Of a stretch of 64,000 bases of DNA, positions 26,655 through 36,416 are shown in pieces. The DNA is from Streptomyces sp. NBC_00178. GTDB taxonomy: Bacteria; Actinomycetota; Actinomycetes; Streptomycetales; Streptomycetaceae. The DNA lies in NCBI RefSeq assembly GCF_036206005.1, contig NZ_CP108143.1, forward strand, positions 496,001 to 560,000. The letters are read 5' to 3'. The notes under the pieces are model-generated. The model saw only the letters and a list, made by a program, of their open reading frames with translations. It was not told the DNA's origin and did no database searches. Positions within the stretch are counted from its first letter, which is position 1; every line of letters begins with the position of its first letter. A program made the position numbers and the translations under genes.

Positions 26655-27812
26655 ATGAGAACAAGACACCTGAACAGCCTGGCCGCCGTCACCGTCGTCA
26701 CGGCCTCCGCCCTCGGTCTCGCGGCCGTCCCCACCGCGGCGTCCGGCCACCGGGATCACGTGGTGCACCCGGGCGAGTCGATCCAGGGCGCGGTCGACGC
26801 GGCGGAGCCGGGCGACACGATCGTCCTGCTCCCCGGCACCTACCGCGAGAGCGTCCTGATCAAGACGCCGGGACTGACCCTGCGCGGGGCCGGTGAGCGT
26901 ACGGTGATCAGGCCTCCCGCCGCCAAACCCGCGAAGAGCTCCAAGCCGGCGAAGTCCACGAAGCCCGCCAGGACCACCAAGGGCGCCGAGGCCGCGAAGG
27001 GGCCCCGGGCCGCCAACGCGTGTGCGGCCGGCGGGAACGGCATCTGCGTCATCGGGACCAAGAGCAACACGGTCGACGACGTCCGGATCCGTGCGCTGAG
27101 CGTCTCCGGATTCAGCAAGAGCGGCATCTGGGCGTCCTGGACCGACGGGCTCTCCGTCCGCAGGGTGACCGCATCGAAGAACGGCACCTGGGGCATCGCC
27201 CAGGAGCGTTCGACGCGCGGCGACTTCCGCCGCAACACCGCCACGGCCAACGGCGACGCGGGCATCTTCGTCGCCAACTCCGTGTCCGAGGAGGGCGGCG
27301 CCACGGACACCGGCGGGACGCTCGTCGTGGACAACTCCGTGACCGGGAACCGCATCGGTGTCACGGCCCGCCGGGTCAGGAACATGGTGATCGACGGCAA
27401 CACGATGACCGGCAACTGCAGCGGGGTGTTCGTCGTCGGCGACGAGTCGAAGCCCGCCGCCGGCGCCATCACGATCAGCGGCAACCGGATCCTGAAGAAC
27501 AACAAGTTCTGCGCCGCGACCCCGCGCCTGTCGGCGATCCAGGGCTCGGGCATCGTCCTCACCGGAAGTGAGCGCACGATCGTTCGTTCCAACGTCATCC
27601 GGGACAACGTCGGCTCGACCCCCCTCTCCGGCGGCATCCTGCTCTTCAAGAGCTTCGTCGGCGCGCTGAACACCGACAACGAGATCAGCCGCAACCTCGT
27701 ACGCGGCAACAAGCCGGCCGACCTCGCCAACCGCGACACCGCGGGCAAGGGCAACACCTTCGTCAGCAACACGTGCGGGACGTCCGTCCCGGCGGGGATG
27801 TGTGCCGAATGA
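26655..27812 (+). CDS. Secreted right-handed parallel beta-helix protein
   Basis: This 385-residue exported protein has a signal peptide (HLNSLAAVTVVTASALGLAAVPTAASG). The start of a pectate-lyase-like beta-helix follows: HPGESIQGAVDAAEPGDTIVLLPGTYRESVLIKTPGLTLRGAGERTVI. A Lys/Pro/Ala-rich insertion sits at ~92-120. Then come at least eight helical rungs, each with N/D-rich turns (VSGFSKSGIWASW, ASKNGTWGIAQ, ATANGDAGIFVANSVS, DGNTMTGNCSGVFVVGD, SGNRILKNNKFC, RSNVIRDNVG). Cys pairs may form disulfides. It could be a polysaccharide-binding or degrading protein; the active-site residues of known lyases are not obvious. It is 34 bp upstream of the methyltransferase, so the two may be cotranscribed. 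Confidence 0.85.
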   Translation: MRTRHLNSLAAVTVVTASALGLAAVPTAASGHRDHVVHPGESIQGAVDAAEPGDTIVLLPGTYRESVLIKTPGLTLRGAGERTVIRPPAAKPAKSSKPAKSTKPARTTKGAEAAKGPRAANACAAGGNGICVIGTKSNTVDDVRIRALSVSGFSKSGIWASWTDGLSVRRVTASKNGTWGIAQERSTRGDFRRNTATANGDAGIFVANSVSEEGGATDTGGTLVVDNSVTGNRIGVTARRVRNMVIDGNTMTGNCSGVFVVGDESKPAAGAITISGNRILKNNKFCAATPRLSAIQGSGIVLTGSERTIVRSNVIRDNVGSTPLSGGILLFKSFVGALNTDNEISRNLVRGNKPADLANRDTAGKGNTFVSNTCGTSVPAGMCAE

Positions 27813-27846
27813 CAGCCGACCACCGCTCAAGGAGGAACGAGACGGT

Positions 27847-28920
27847 ATGACCACCGTGAGCCCCACCCCCGAGACCCCCGTCACCGCGCCCCCGGCGTCC
27901 GCCGCCGCTCAGACTCCACCGCCGTCCATGCGTCTGCGTGAGCTCGCGTTCGGGGCGGCGTGCGCCGCGGCCGTACGCGCGGCGGCGAGGCTGGGCATCG
28001 CCGACGCCCTGGGCGATTCGCCCTCGTCGGCCGCGGAGCTGGCGCTGGTCGTGGACGCCGAACCCGTACCGCTGCAGAGGCTGTTGCGTGCACTGTGCTG
28101 CTACGGGATCTTCGCGGAGACCGAGGACGGGAAGTTCGTCCACACCGAGATGTCCCGGCTGCTGCGGGAGGACGACCCCAACAGCCTGCGCTACATCTCG
28201 CTGTGGTGCACGGAGCCGTGGACCTGGGAGGTCTGGCCCCGGCTCGAGGACGCCGTGCGCACCGGCACGAGCGTCTTCCCCGAGACGTTCGGCAAGGGCT
28301 TCTTCGACTACCTCCACCAGGACGCCGGCGAGTCCGCGCAGGTCTTCAACCGGGCGATGACCACGTCCAGCGTGCAGTCCGCGCGGGACGTCGCCGACCT
28401 GCTCGACCTCACCGGGGTCTCCTCGGTGGCCGACATCGGCGGCGGCCAGGGCCACGTGCTCGCGAGTCTGCTGGAGAAGCACCCCTCGGTCCACGGCACG
28501 CTCATGGACCTGCCGGGTGTCGTGGCGCGCGCGGACGCCAGGCTCCGGGACGGGGGCCCGCTCGCGGACCGCGTCCGGATCGTGCCCGGCGACTGCCGCG
28601 AGGACGTCCCGTTCGAGGTGGATCTCTACATCATCAAGAACATCCTCGAATGGGACGACGAGAGCACCCGCAGGACGCTCGCCAACGTGGTCGCCGCCGC
28701 TCGTCCCGGCGCGCGCGTGGTGATCATCGAGAACCTCGTCGACGACAGCCCGTCCATGCGGTTCACCACGGCGATGGACCTGCTGCTCCTGCTCAACGTC
28801 GGTGGTGCCAAGCACACCCGGGAGAGCCTGGTCACGCGGATCTCCGCCGCGGGCCTGCGGGTGGGCGAGATCAACCCGGTCAACGCGTACCTGCACGCCT
28901 TCGAGTGCATCGTGCCGTAA
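27847..28920 (+). CDS. SAM-dependent O-methyltransferase beside whiE cluster
   Basis: This 357-residue enzyme is of the plant-type/DmpM-like O-methyltransferase family. The N-terminal dimerisation winged helix (~25-105) contains RLRELAFGAACAAAVRAAARLGIADALGD. The SAM domain begins with VADIGGGQGHVLASLLEKHP (glycine-rich motif I). Later come GTLMDLPGVV and GDCREDVPFEVDLYIIKNILEWDDEST, where the usual catalytic His region D....k.vLHdW reads iIKNiLEWD. A Pro-rich N-terminal tail precedes. ATG 27847 has AAGGAGGAACGA upstream. It likely methylates a phenolic hydroxyl of an aromatic polyketide. It converges on whiE ORFVII with a strong terminator between, so it could tailor the spore pigment. Confidence 0.85.
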   Translation: MTTVSPTPETPVTAPPASAAAQTPPPSMRLRELAFGAACAAAVRAAARLGIADALGDSPSSAAELALVVDAEPVPLQRLLRALCCYGIFAETEDGKFVHTEMSRLLREDDPNSLRYISLWCTEPWTWEVWPRLEDAVRTGTSVFPETFGKGFFDYLHQDAGESAQVFNRAMTTSSVQSARDVADLLDLTGVSSVADIGGGQGHVLASLLEKHPSVHGTLMDLPGVVARADARLRDGGPLADRVRIVPGDCREDVPFEVDLYIIKNILEWDDESTRRTLANVVAAARPGARVVIIENLVDDSPSMRFTTAMDLLLLLNVGGAKHTRESLVTRISAAGLRVGEINPVNAYLHAFECIVP

Positions 28921-28941
28921 CCCGGAACCCGGCGCACGAAG

Positions 28942-28981
28942 TCGCCCCGGGTCCGGCACTCAGGTGCCGGACCCGGGGCGA
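28942..28981. terminator. Bidirectional terminator between methyltransferase and whiE
   Basis: Perfect 18-nt arms (28942-28959 and 28964-28981) with a TCAG tetraloop lie between the convergent genes. Confidence 0.85.
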
Positions 28982-28992
28982 TCGTCCGTGCG

Positions 28993-29325
28993 TCAGGCCG
29001 AGCCGTCCCGCTGCCACGTGTAGAACTGCTGCGCCATCGCGTCCTTGGGACCACGCCAGGTCTGCGGGTCGTAGGGGCTCACGAAGGCGGTCAGCCGGTC
29101 GCTGATGGCCTTGAACTCGGGGTGGTCCATCACCTTGGCGATCTCCGGGCCCGGAGGGCGCTCGGACTCGATCAGGTGCAGGTAGACGTCGCCGAACTGG
29201 AACAGACTCCGCCTGTTCACGCCGACGAGGTGGGGCAGATCCGTGTTGTCGGAGGCCGCGAACAGCTTCGCGATGTCCGGTGCGGACTCGGGTGCCATCC
29301 GGGCGACGATCAGTGCGTGGTGCAT
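28993..29325 (-). CDS. whiE-ORFVII: TcmI-type polyketide cyclase (whiE ORFVII)
   Basis: This 110-residue protein (MHHALIVARMAPESAPDIAKLFAAS, then PHLVGVNRRSLFQFGDVYLHLIESERPPGPEIAK) belongs to the TcmI/ferredoxin-like polyketide cyclase family. It folds as a dimeric alpha-beta barrel that guides late ring closure of the aromatic polyketide. The start at 29325 follows AAAGG and is 20 bp after ORFVI. It is the last gene of the leftward whiE operon and ends 12 bp before a strong terminator. Confidence 0.92.
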   Translation of the reverse strand: MHHALIVARMAPESAPDIAKLFAASDNTDLPHLVGVNRRSLFQFGDVYLHLIESERPPGPEIAKVMDHPEFKAISDRLTAFVSPYDPQTWRGPKDAMAQQFYTWQRDGSA

Positions 29326-29345
29326 CCGGCTGCCTTTCCGGGGGC

Positions 29346-30084
<739 letters not shown>

Positions 30085-30099
30085 CGGTACTGCTCCTTC

Positions 30100-31359
30100 T
30101 CAGACGGGGGTGTCGGTGGGGCGTCGCAGCACCAGGGCCGCGTTCGATCCCATGAGTCCTCGGCTCAGCACGAGGGCCGTCCTCATCTCGGCGGGGCGCG
30201 CGCGCCCCATCACGAGGTCGAGGTCGTGGCACACGTCGAAGACGTTGGGCGTGGGCGGGATCAGGCCGTGCTCCATGGCGAGCACGGCCGCCGCCGTGTC
30301 CAGTACGGGGGCACCGCAGTAGGCGCGGCCGATGCCGGTCTTGGGCGCCGTGACGGGTACGCGGCGTCCGTGCGCGCCGAGGGCGTCGGCGATGGCCAGC
30401 GCTTCGGCTCGGTCCGCCGACGGCACACCGAGCGCGTCCGCGAAGACCACGTCGATCTCCTCGGGCGCGCAGCCGGCCTCGCGCAGTGCTCCCTCGATCG
30501 CGTGGGCGAGCCCCGCACGCGACTCGTCCCACCGGGCGGCGCCCGTGAAGGTGGCGGCGTGTCCGGCCACTTCGGCGCGGACCCGGGCCCCGCGTTCGAG
30601 GGCCGCCGTCTCCTCCTCGACCACCAGCATGCCGCCGCCCTCGGCCGGGACGAATCCGCACGCGTCCTTGGTGAACGGCCGGTAGGCGCGGGTGGGGTCG
30701 TCGCTCAGGCTGAGGTCGTCGTAACCGAGCTGGCAGACGACCGAGTACGGTGCGAGCGGCGCCTCGGCCGCACCGACGACAACGGCGTCCGTGCCGCGGC
30801 GGATGGAGCGCGCCGCGTGCATGAGCGCGTCCAGGCCGCCGGCCTCGTCGCTGGCCACGACGGCGCACGGCCCCTTGAAGCCGCCACGGATCGAGATCTG
30901 GCCGGTGCTGGCCGCGTAGAACCAGGCGATGGACTGGTAGGGGCCGACGAAGCGGGACCCCTGCCCCCACAGCCGTTGCAGCTCGCGCTGGCCGAACTCA
31001 CCGCCGCCGGACCCGGCAGCGGTCACCACTCCCACCTTGAAGGGCGCGCCCTCGTAGTCGGCGCGGCCGAGCCGGGCGTCGTCGAGTGCGAGATCGGCGG
31101 CCGCCATCGCGTAGTGCGTGAAGCGGTCCGTCTGCACGAGGAAGCGCTCCTCGATGAACGCGACGGGGTCGAAGTCCCGGACCTCGCCCGCGACGCGCAG
31201 CGGGAGGTTCTCGCAGCCCTCGCGGGAGACCGTGTCCAGGACGCTGACGCCCTCCTGGGTCTGCTTCCAGAAGGCGCCGGCGCCCGTCCCGTTGGGGGCG
31301 ACGACTCCGATACCCGTGATCACGGAACTGCGGCGTGCCGGGGTTGCCGGGGCACTCAT
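30100..31359 (-). CDS. whiE-ORFIV: Ketosynthase beta / chain length factor (whiE ORFIV)
   Basis: This 419-residue protein pairs with the KS-alpha and sets chain length. It is KS-like throughout ([21 protein letters not shown], then [39 protein letters not shown]). It lacks the catalytic cysteine: the equivalent position is Glu172 in ASDEAGG. Most chain length factors have Gln at this position, so Glu is notable. Its ATG overlaps the KS-alpha stop (ATGA, 31356-31359), so the two subunits are made in equal amounts. GGCGGGAGGAACCC is the ribosome-binding site. Confidence 0.95.
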   Translation of the reverse strand: MSAPATPARRSSVITGIGVVAPNGTGAGAFWKQTQEGVSVLDTVSREGCENLPLRVAGEVRDFDPVAFIEERFLVQTDRFTHYAMAAADLALDDARLGRADYEGAPFKVGVVTAAGSGGGEFGQRELQRLWGQGSRFVGPYQSIAWFYAASTGQISIRGGFKGPCAVVASDEAGGLDALMHAARSIRRGTDAVVVGAAEAPLAPYSVVCQLGYDDLSLSDDPTRAYRPFTKDACGFVPAEGGGMLVVEEETAALERGARVRAEVAGHAATFTGAARWDESRAGLAHAIEGALREAGCAPEEIDVVFADALGVPSADRAEALAIADALGAHGRRVPVTAPKTGIGRAYCGAPVLDTAAAVLAMEHGLIPPTPNVFDVCHDLDLVMGRARPAEMRTALVLSRGLMGSNAALVLRRPTDTPV

Positions 31360-32624
31360 GGGTTCCTCCCGCCTGATCGGGTCATGGCGACGGCGGACTG
31401 GAATCCGCCGAAGCCGCTGCCGACCGAGAGCACACTGCGCAGCTTGAGGGGCCGGGCGGTGCGCGGTACGTAGTCGAGGTCGCACTCGGGATCCGCGGTC
31501 TCGTAGTTGGCCGTCGGCGGCACCGTCTGGTGCTTGAGGGCCAGTACGCACGCGGCGATCTCGATGGCTCCGATGGCGCCCAGGGAGTGGCCGACCATCG
31601 ACTTGATCGAACTCATCGGCACCTTGTAGGCGTGGTTGCCCAGAGCGCGCTTCACCGCGGCCGTCTCGTGCCGGTCGTTCTGCTTGGTGCCCGAACCGTG
31701 CGCGTTGACGTAGTCGACCTGCGAGCCGTCCAGCCTGGCGTGCGCGAGGGCGGTGTTGATGGCCTCGGCCATCTCCAGGCCTTCGCTGGTCAGACCGGTC
31801 ATGTGGTAGGCGTTGCCGAAGGTGGCGTAGCCGGATATCTCGCAGTAGATCGTGGCGCCGCGGGCCCGTGCGTGCTCCAGTTCCTCGAGCACGAGGACCG
31901 CTCCGCCCTCACCCATCACGAACCCGTCCCGGCGGGCGTCGAACGGCCTGGAGGCGTGCTCCGGGTCGTCGTTGTTCGCCGAGGTGGCCTTGATCGCGTC
32001 GAAGCAGGCCACCGTGATGGGGGTGATCGGCGTGTCGGACGCCCCCGCGATGCAGACGTCGACCCTGCCCTCCTCGACGGAGTGGAAGGCGTAGCCGATC
32101 GCGTCGAGTCCGGACGTGCAGCCCGTCGAGACGGTCTGCACCGGTCCGTGGGCGCCCACCTCCTCGGCGACCGCGGAGGCGAGCGTGCTCGGCGCGAACG
32201 CCCTTTCGAGATGGGCGCCGGCGGGCCGGTGGTCGACATCCCAGCGGGCGCCGCTCCCGCTGACGGCGACGTAGTCGTGCTCGAGCCGGGTGGTGCCGCC
32301 GACGGCGGTCCCGAGGGAGACCCCGATGCGCCAGGGGTCCTCCCTCTCCAGGTCGAGTCCGGCGTCTCCGAGTGCTTCCCTGGCCGCGACCAGGGCGAAC
32401 TGGATGTACCGGTCCGAGCGGGCGATCAGCTGCTCGTCCAGGCCGTGGGCCACGGGGTCGAAGTCGCACTCGGCGGCGATGCGCGAGCGGAACTGCGACG
32501 GGTCGAACAGGGTGATGCCGCGTGTGGCCGTGCGGCCGTTGGCGAGCAGGTCCCAGAACGCCGGGGCTCCGATGCCGCCGGGTGCGACGACCCCGACCCC
32601 GGTGACGGCGACGCGCCGTGTCAT
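31356..32624 (-). CDS. whiE-ORFIII: Ketosynthase alpha (whiE ORFIII)
   Basis: This 422-residue condensing enzyme of the type II minimal polyketide synthase elongates the chain with malonyl-ACP units. The catalytic triad is intact: Cys169 in [13 protein letters not shown], His in [15 protein letters not shown] and His in [12 protein letters not shown]. It opens with [22 protein letters not shown]. It overlaps the cupin gene upstream by 4 bp (ATGA) and the KS-beta gene downstream by 4 bp. The KS-alpha, KS-beta and ACP together form the minimal PKS for spore pigment. Confidence 0.97.
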   Translation of the reverse strand: MTRRVAVTGVGVVAPGGIGAPAFWDLLANGRTATRGITLFDPSQFRSRIAAECDFDPVAHGLDEQLIARSDRYIQFALVAAREALGDAGLDLEREDPWRIGVSLGTAVGGTTRLEHDYVAVSGSGARWDVDHRPAGAHLERAFAPSTLASAVAEEVGAHGPVQTVSTGCTSGLDAIGYAFHSVEEGRVDVCIAGASDTPITPITVACFDAIKATSANNDDPEHASRPFDARRDGFVMGEGGAVLVLEELEHARARGATIYCEISGYATFGNAYHMTGLTSEGLEMAEAINTALAHARLDGSQVDYVNAHGSGTKQNDRHETAAVKRALGNHAYKVPMSSIKSMVGHSLGAIGAIEIAACVLALKHQTVPPTANYETADPECDLDYVPRTARPLKLRSVLSVGSGFGGFQSAVAMTRSGGRNP

Positions 32625-33055
32625 GAGGCGGCCCCCGTTCGTTCCGGCGGGGCTCCGCGCTCGGCCGTCTCCGTGACCTCGGTGTCCACGTGCCCGAGCT
32701 CCGGGCGCGGGGCGAGCGGGCCGAGGTGGAAGACCATGCGGGCCTCCACGTCCCCCACGTTGCGGAAGCGGTGGCGGACGTGCGGCGGGATCAGCAGCCC
32801 CTGGTCGGGCCGCATGGCGAACGTCTCCCCGTCCAGGTCGACTTCGAGCAGCCCGGCCACGACGTACACGAATTCCTCCGAGTACGGGTGGTAGTGCTCG
32901 CCGATGCGGTCGCCGGGCTCGACGAGGGCCAGCCCCATGAATCCGCTGGTGGCCCCCACCGCCGTGGGGGTGAGCAGGGCGCGCAGGTCGCCCCCGCGCC
33001 TGCGGTTGGGCTGAGTCTCGCTGAGGTCCACGATGCGAGGCCGGTGGGTGGTCAT
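32621..33055 (-). CDS. whiE-ORFII: Cupin-family cyclase (whiE ORFII)
   Basis: This 144-residue single cupin protein contains [34 protein letters not shown], which supplies the metal-binding H.H......E, and [15 protein letters not shown] with the last His. It corresponds to WhiE ORFII and the CurC/SchB family, thought to act in cyclisation or modification of the spore pigment. Its TGA overlaps the KS-alpha start (ATGA). Confidence 0.92.
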   Translation of the reverse strand: MTTHRPRIVDLSETQPNRRRGGDLRALLTPTAVGATSGFMGLALVEPGDRIGEHYHPYSEEFVYVVAGLLEVDLDGETFAMRPDQGLLIPPHVRHRFRNVGDVEARMVFHLGPLAPRPELGHVDTEVTETAERGAPPERTGAAS

Positions 33056-33125
33056 GGCTGGTCTCCTCCAGGCACGTTGTGCGGTGGGTAGGCGGAGCGG
33101 GGTGGGCCCGGTCGCCGGTGACGCG

Positions 33126-34244
33126 TCAGGACTCGGTGGCCCGACGGTCGGTGATCAGGTTCATCTCGGCCTGCGCGAGGAAGCGCGCGGCCTCCTGGTC
33201 GGTCGTCGGCATGCCGTTGGCACCGCCGTCCAGCAGCCGGCCGAGCATGGCCGCCTTGCGGTGGCCGCCGATGCCGAGCGCCTGCGTGGGCTGCGCGTCG
33301 AGCGGGCCGCTCACCTCGAGGAGCCGCACCACGATGTCGTCGCGCTGGAAGATGGTGCTGCTCTCGATGGGGCTGGTGACGTCGTCCGCCGCCGCCTCGT
33401 CCTGGCCGGCGAGCAGCCGGGCCAGAGCCATGCCGCAGCCCTCCTTGCCCTGGTAGAACAGCGCGTGCCGTTCGACCTGGGCCGAGGAGTGACGGCCGGC
33501 CGTCACGTGGTGGACGGTCGGGAGGGCCGCACGGGTGAAGAACATGCGGGCGGAGTCGGGGTCGCTCAGGTCGCGGTCCTGCTCCAGATACGGGTTGATG
33601 GCCTCTTCCACGGCCCTGACCTCGGGCTGCCGTGAGACGTGGCGCAGTGCCGCCATCAGGTCGCCCTCGACCTCGACGGCCCGCACGACACGGTTGCCGT
33701 GCATGAAGAGCGAGGTGCGGCGCAGGCGGGTGTTCTCGTCCACGCGTGCCTTCGGGGACTCGTAGTCCGCGAGGATCTTCGCGACCATCTCCTCGGTACC
33801 CGGCTTCACCGTGAACGTCAGTGCGTGGCGCACGACGCCGTCGCCGAGGCGCGGTGCCGACTGCAGGCGGCTCTTGGCGGGCTGCGCGGCGCTCTCGAAC
33901 GCCGCGCCGGTCTCCCGCAGGACACTGAAGCGGAGGGACCGCGTGTCACGTACGCAGCTGTGCAGCGGCTGCACCGTCGCGACGTGCTCCTCGCTGTTCA
34001 CCCAGGCCAGGAACGGCGGCGCGCTCTCCCACTCACTGGTGATGAGCCACTGCGAGGGGTTCTCGATGGACTGGCAGAGCTGGTCGCTGATGTGGCCGGG
34101 GATCGAGGCCACCTGGTTGCGCATGTGCTCGTACGCCTCGAGGAACTGGTTCTGGGCGCCGTCGTGCAGGTCCAGCAGCAGTATGACCCGGAGCCTCGAA
34201 CCGTCGAAGGCGGACTGAGATATACGTTCCGAGAGGGCTGTCAT
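33126..34244 (-). CDS. whiE-ORFI: SchA/CurD-like spore pigment protein (whiE ORFI)
   Basis: This 372-residue protein is the first gene of the leftward whiE operon and matches the SchA/CurD family. The N-terminal ~110 residues form an antibiotic-monooxygenase-like domain ([57 protein letters not shown]). A middle and C-terminal part ([58 protein letters not shown], then [20 protein letters not shown]) is typical of the family. It may be an oxygenase or a targeting protein for pigment deposition. The start at 34244 has AAGGAGAAC upstream; the longer frame to 34361 is not conserved. Confidence 0.9.
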   Translation of the reverse strand: MTALSERISQSAFDGSRLRVILLLDLHDGAQNQFLEAYEHMRNQVASIPGHISDQLCQSIENPSQWLITSEWESAPPFLAWVNSEEHVATVQPLHSCVRDTRSLRFSVLRETGAAFESAAQPAKSRLQSAPRLGDGVVRHALTFTVKPGTEEMVAKILADYESPKARVDENTRLRRTSLFMHGNRVVRAVEVEGDLMAALRHVSRQPEVRAVEEAINPYLEQDRDLSDPDSARMFFTRAALPTVHHVTAGRHSSAQVERHALFYQGKEGCGMALARLLAGQDEAAADDVTSPIESSTIFQRDDIVVRLLEVSGPLDAQPTQALGIGGHRKAAMLGRLLDGGANGMPTTDQEAARFLAQAEMNLITDRRATES

Positions 34245-34516
34245 CTTTCGTTCTCCTTCGAGACGATACGGCGGCCACGGCACGTGACCCCTCGTCATCC
34301 GGCGGTATCGGTGGAAGCGGCACGAGCCCCTGCCCGCTGACGCGCGGCGAAGCCCCCGCAACGCGGACAGCGCTCCCGCGACTGATCGTGGAACGCTGGT
34401 ACGGGCGGCGCGAGATTTATGAACCGTTCAGGTGAGGAGCCGTCCCAAGCCCTGCCGAACCACTCCCGCGAGGGCATGGACACTGCATCCGTCCTGTGTC
34501 CGAGCTGGAGCAACAG
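34245..34516. promoter_or_regulatory. Divergent promoter region of whiE operon and ORFVIII
   Basis: These 272 bp separate ORFI (leftward) from ORFVIII (rightward) and must hold both promoters. In Streptomyces coelicolor the ORFVIII promoter depends on the late sporulation sigma factor SigF and the operon promoter on whi genes. I did not locate exact -10/-35 elements here. Confidence 0.6.
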
Positions 34517-36160
34517 ATGAACGAGAACGTCGACCATCGCGTACCGGTCCTAGTCGTGGGTGGCTCCCTGGTGGGCCTGTCCACGTCCCTCTTCCTGAGC
34601 CGGCTCGGCATCCGCCACCTGCTGGTGGAGAAACACCGCAGCACCTCGACCCACCCCCGCGGGCGCGGCAACAACGTGCGCACCATGGAGATCTTCCGCA
34701 CCGCGGGGGCGGAGCGGCTGATCCGGGACGCCGCGTCCGTGCTGGCGGACAACCACGGCATCCTGCAGGCGGGCTCGCTCACCGGGGACGACCAGGAGTG
34801 GCTGTTCAAGGAGATCGACCCGGGGGGCGGCCTCGCCAGGTTCAGCCCCAGCGGCTGGTGCCTGTGCAGCCAGAACGACCTGGAACCGGTCCTGGTCGAC
34901 CACGCGAGGGCGCAGGGCAGCGAGCTGCGGTTCTCGACCGAGCTGATCAGCTTCGAGCAGGACGCGGACGGGGTCACCGCCGTGGTGAAGGACCGGGAGA
35001 CCGGGGTGCACAGCACGGTGCGCGCCGACTATCTCGTCGCGGCCGACGGGCCTCGCAGCCCGATCCGTGAGCAGCTCGGCATCGGCCGGACGGGTCCCGG
35101 CGACCTGTTCCACAACGTCAGCATCACCTTCCGCTCCCGGGGGCTCGCCGCGGTGGTCGGTGACCGGCGCTTCATCGTCTGCTACCTGACCAACCCGAAG
35201 GCGGACGGGGCGCTCCTGCCGGTGGACAACGAGGAGCGCTGGGTCTTCCACGCGCCGTGGCAGCCCGACCGGGGCGAGACACTGGAGGACTTCTCCGACG
35301 AGCGGTGCGCGGAGCACATCCGTCTCGCGGTCGGAGCGCCGGACCTGGACGTCGAGATCACGGGCAAGGCACCGTGGCACGCCGCGGAGCGGGTGGCCGA
35401 GCGGTACAGCTCCGGCAGGGTCTTCCTCGCAGGCGACTCGGCCCACGAGATGTCCCCCACCGGCGCCTTCGGCTCCAACACAGGGATCCAGGACGCGCAC
35501 AACCTGGCGTGGAAGCTGGCCGCCGTGATCGGGGGCGCGGCGGAGCCGGGGCTCCTCGACACGTACGAGGCGGAACGGCTGCCCGTGGCGGCGGCCACGA
35601 GTGCGCGGGCGTCGGCCCGTTCGAGTGAGCACAGCCACCCGGGGTACGCGGGTTCGCCCGGCCCCGGTGGCGGTGGCGGGCGCAAGGGCGGCGGCATGCT
35701 CGCGGTCGCCCTCGGATACCGGTACGCGCGGGGGGCGGTCCTGGGCGTCGACCCCGCGACCCCCGTGGTTCCCGAGGGCATGGGTCTGACGGGCGAACCG
35801 GGGTCCCGCGCCCCGCACATGTGGCTCGGCCGCGACGGGGAGCGTGTCTCGACCCTGGACCTGTACGAGCAGGCGTTCGTCCTGCTCTGCGACGCCCGGC
35901 ACCAGGACTGGCGTGCGGCCGCCGCAGCCGTGGCGAAGCGCCTCGGTGTCCGTCTGGACGCCTTCGGTATCGGTTCCGGCCCCGATGCGGACCTGCGGTC
36001 GGAGGAGGGGGCCGACTGGGCGGTCTCCCACGGCACCTCCGCCGAGGGCGCCGTGCTGGTGCGCCCCGACGGTTTCGTGGCCTGGCGGTCCGAGGACGCG
36101 GCGGCGGACCCCGAGGGAACGCTGTACGAGGTGATGGCGACGCTGCTGCACCGCGTCTGA
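34517..36160 (+). CDS. whiE-ORFVIII: FAD-dependent polyketide hydroxylase (whiE ORFVIII)
   Basis: This 547-residue group A flavoprotein monooxygenase hydroxylates the aromatic pigment precursor. The FAD-binding VPVLVVGGSLVGLSTSLFLSRLG is at the N-terminus. ADYLVAADGPRSPIREQLGI is the DG motif. RVFLAGDSAHEMSPTGAFGSNTGIQDAHNLAWKLAAVI is the GD motif. The C-terminal ~150 residues form a thioredoxin-like fold typical of the TetX/PgaE type, and a glycine-rich linker (GSPGPGGGGGRKGGG) precedes it. ATG 34517 is preferred because CTGGAG lies 6 bases upstream; a GTG at 34496 would add seven residues. It is transcribed divergently from ORFI. Confidence 0.95.
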   Translation: MNENVDHRVPVLVVGGSLVGLSTSLFLSRLGIRHLLVEKHRSTSTHPRGRGNNVRTMEIFRTAGAERLIRDAASVLADNHGILQAGSLTGDDQEWLFKEIDPGGGLARFSPSGWCLCSQNDLEPVLVDHARAQGSELRFSTELISFEQDADGVTAVVKDRETGVHSTVRADYLVAADGPRSPIREQLGIGRTGPGDLFHNVSITFRSRGLAAVVGDRRFIVCYLTNPKADGALLPVDNEERWVFHAPWQPDRGETLEDFSDERCAEHIRLAVGAPDLDVEITGKAPWHAAERVAERYSSGRVFLAGDSAHEMSPTGAFGSNTGIQDAHNLAWKLAAVIGGAAEPGLLDTYEAERLPVAAATSARASARSSEHSHPGYAGSPGPGGGGGRKGGGMLAVALGYRYARGAVLGVDPATPVVPEGMGLTGEPGSRAPHMWLGRDGERVSTLDLYEQAFVLLCDARHQDWRAAAAAVAKRLGVRLDAFGIGSGPDADLRSEEGADWAVSHGTSAEGAVLVRPDGFVAWRSEDAAADPEGTLYEVMATLLHRV

Positions 36161-36372
36161 CCCGGTACGAACGGCCCGCTGCCTCGCCTGCGGGCCCGGC
36201 CCCCGCCCTGCCGCCTCCGAGCTCCGGTTCGAAGGAGGCGGGGCGCGGTCGTGCGGGGGCGGCTGCCGTACCGGCTGACGGGATGCGGTGCCAGGGGGGT
36301 CCGGGAGTTTTCCACAGGCTGGGCCCGGCCCTTGCCAGATGGCCCCGCATCCTGAATTACTGCTCCCAGGGA

Positions 36373-36392
36373 ACGACCGAATGGTCGGTCGT
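36373..36392. promoter_or_regulatory. Perfect TetR-type operator upstream of PaaK-like gene
   Basis: ACGACCGA-ATGG-TCGGTCGT is a perfect 8+8 inverted repeat with a 4-bp spacer. It ends 24 bp before the ligase start codon, so a bound repressor would block transcription. The ACCGA/TCGGT half-sites resemble those of TetR family regulators of phenylacetate genes (PaaR). Confidence 0.75.
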
Positions 36393-36416
36393 CCGTCGCC
36401 GGGGAGGATGATCCGT

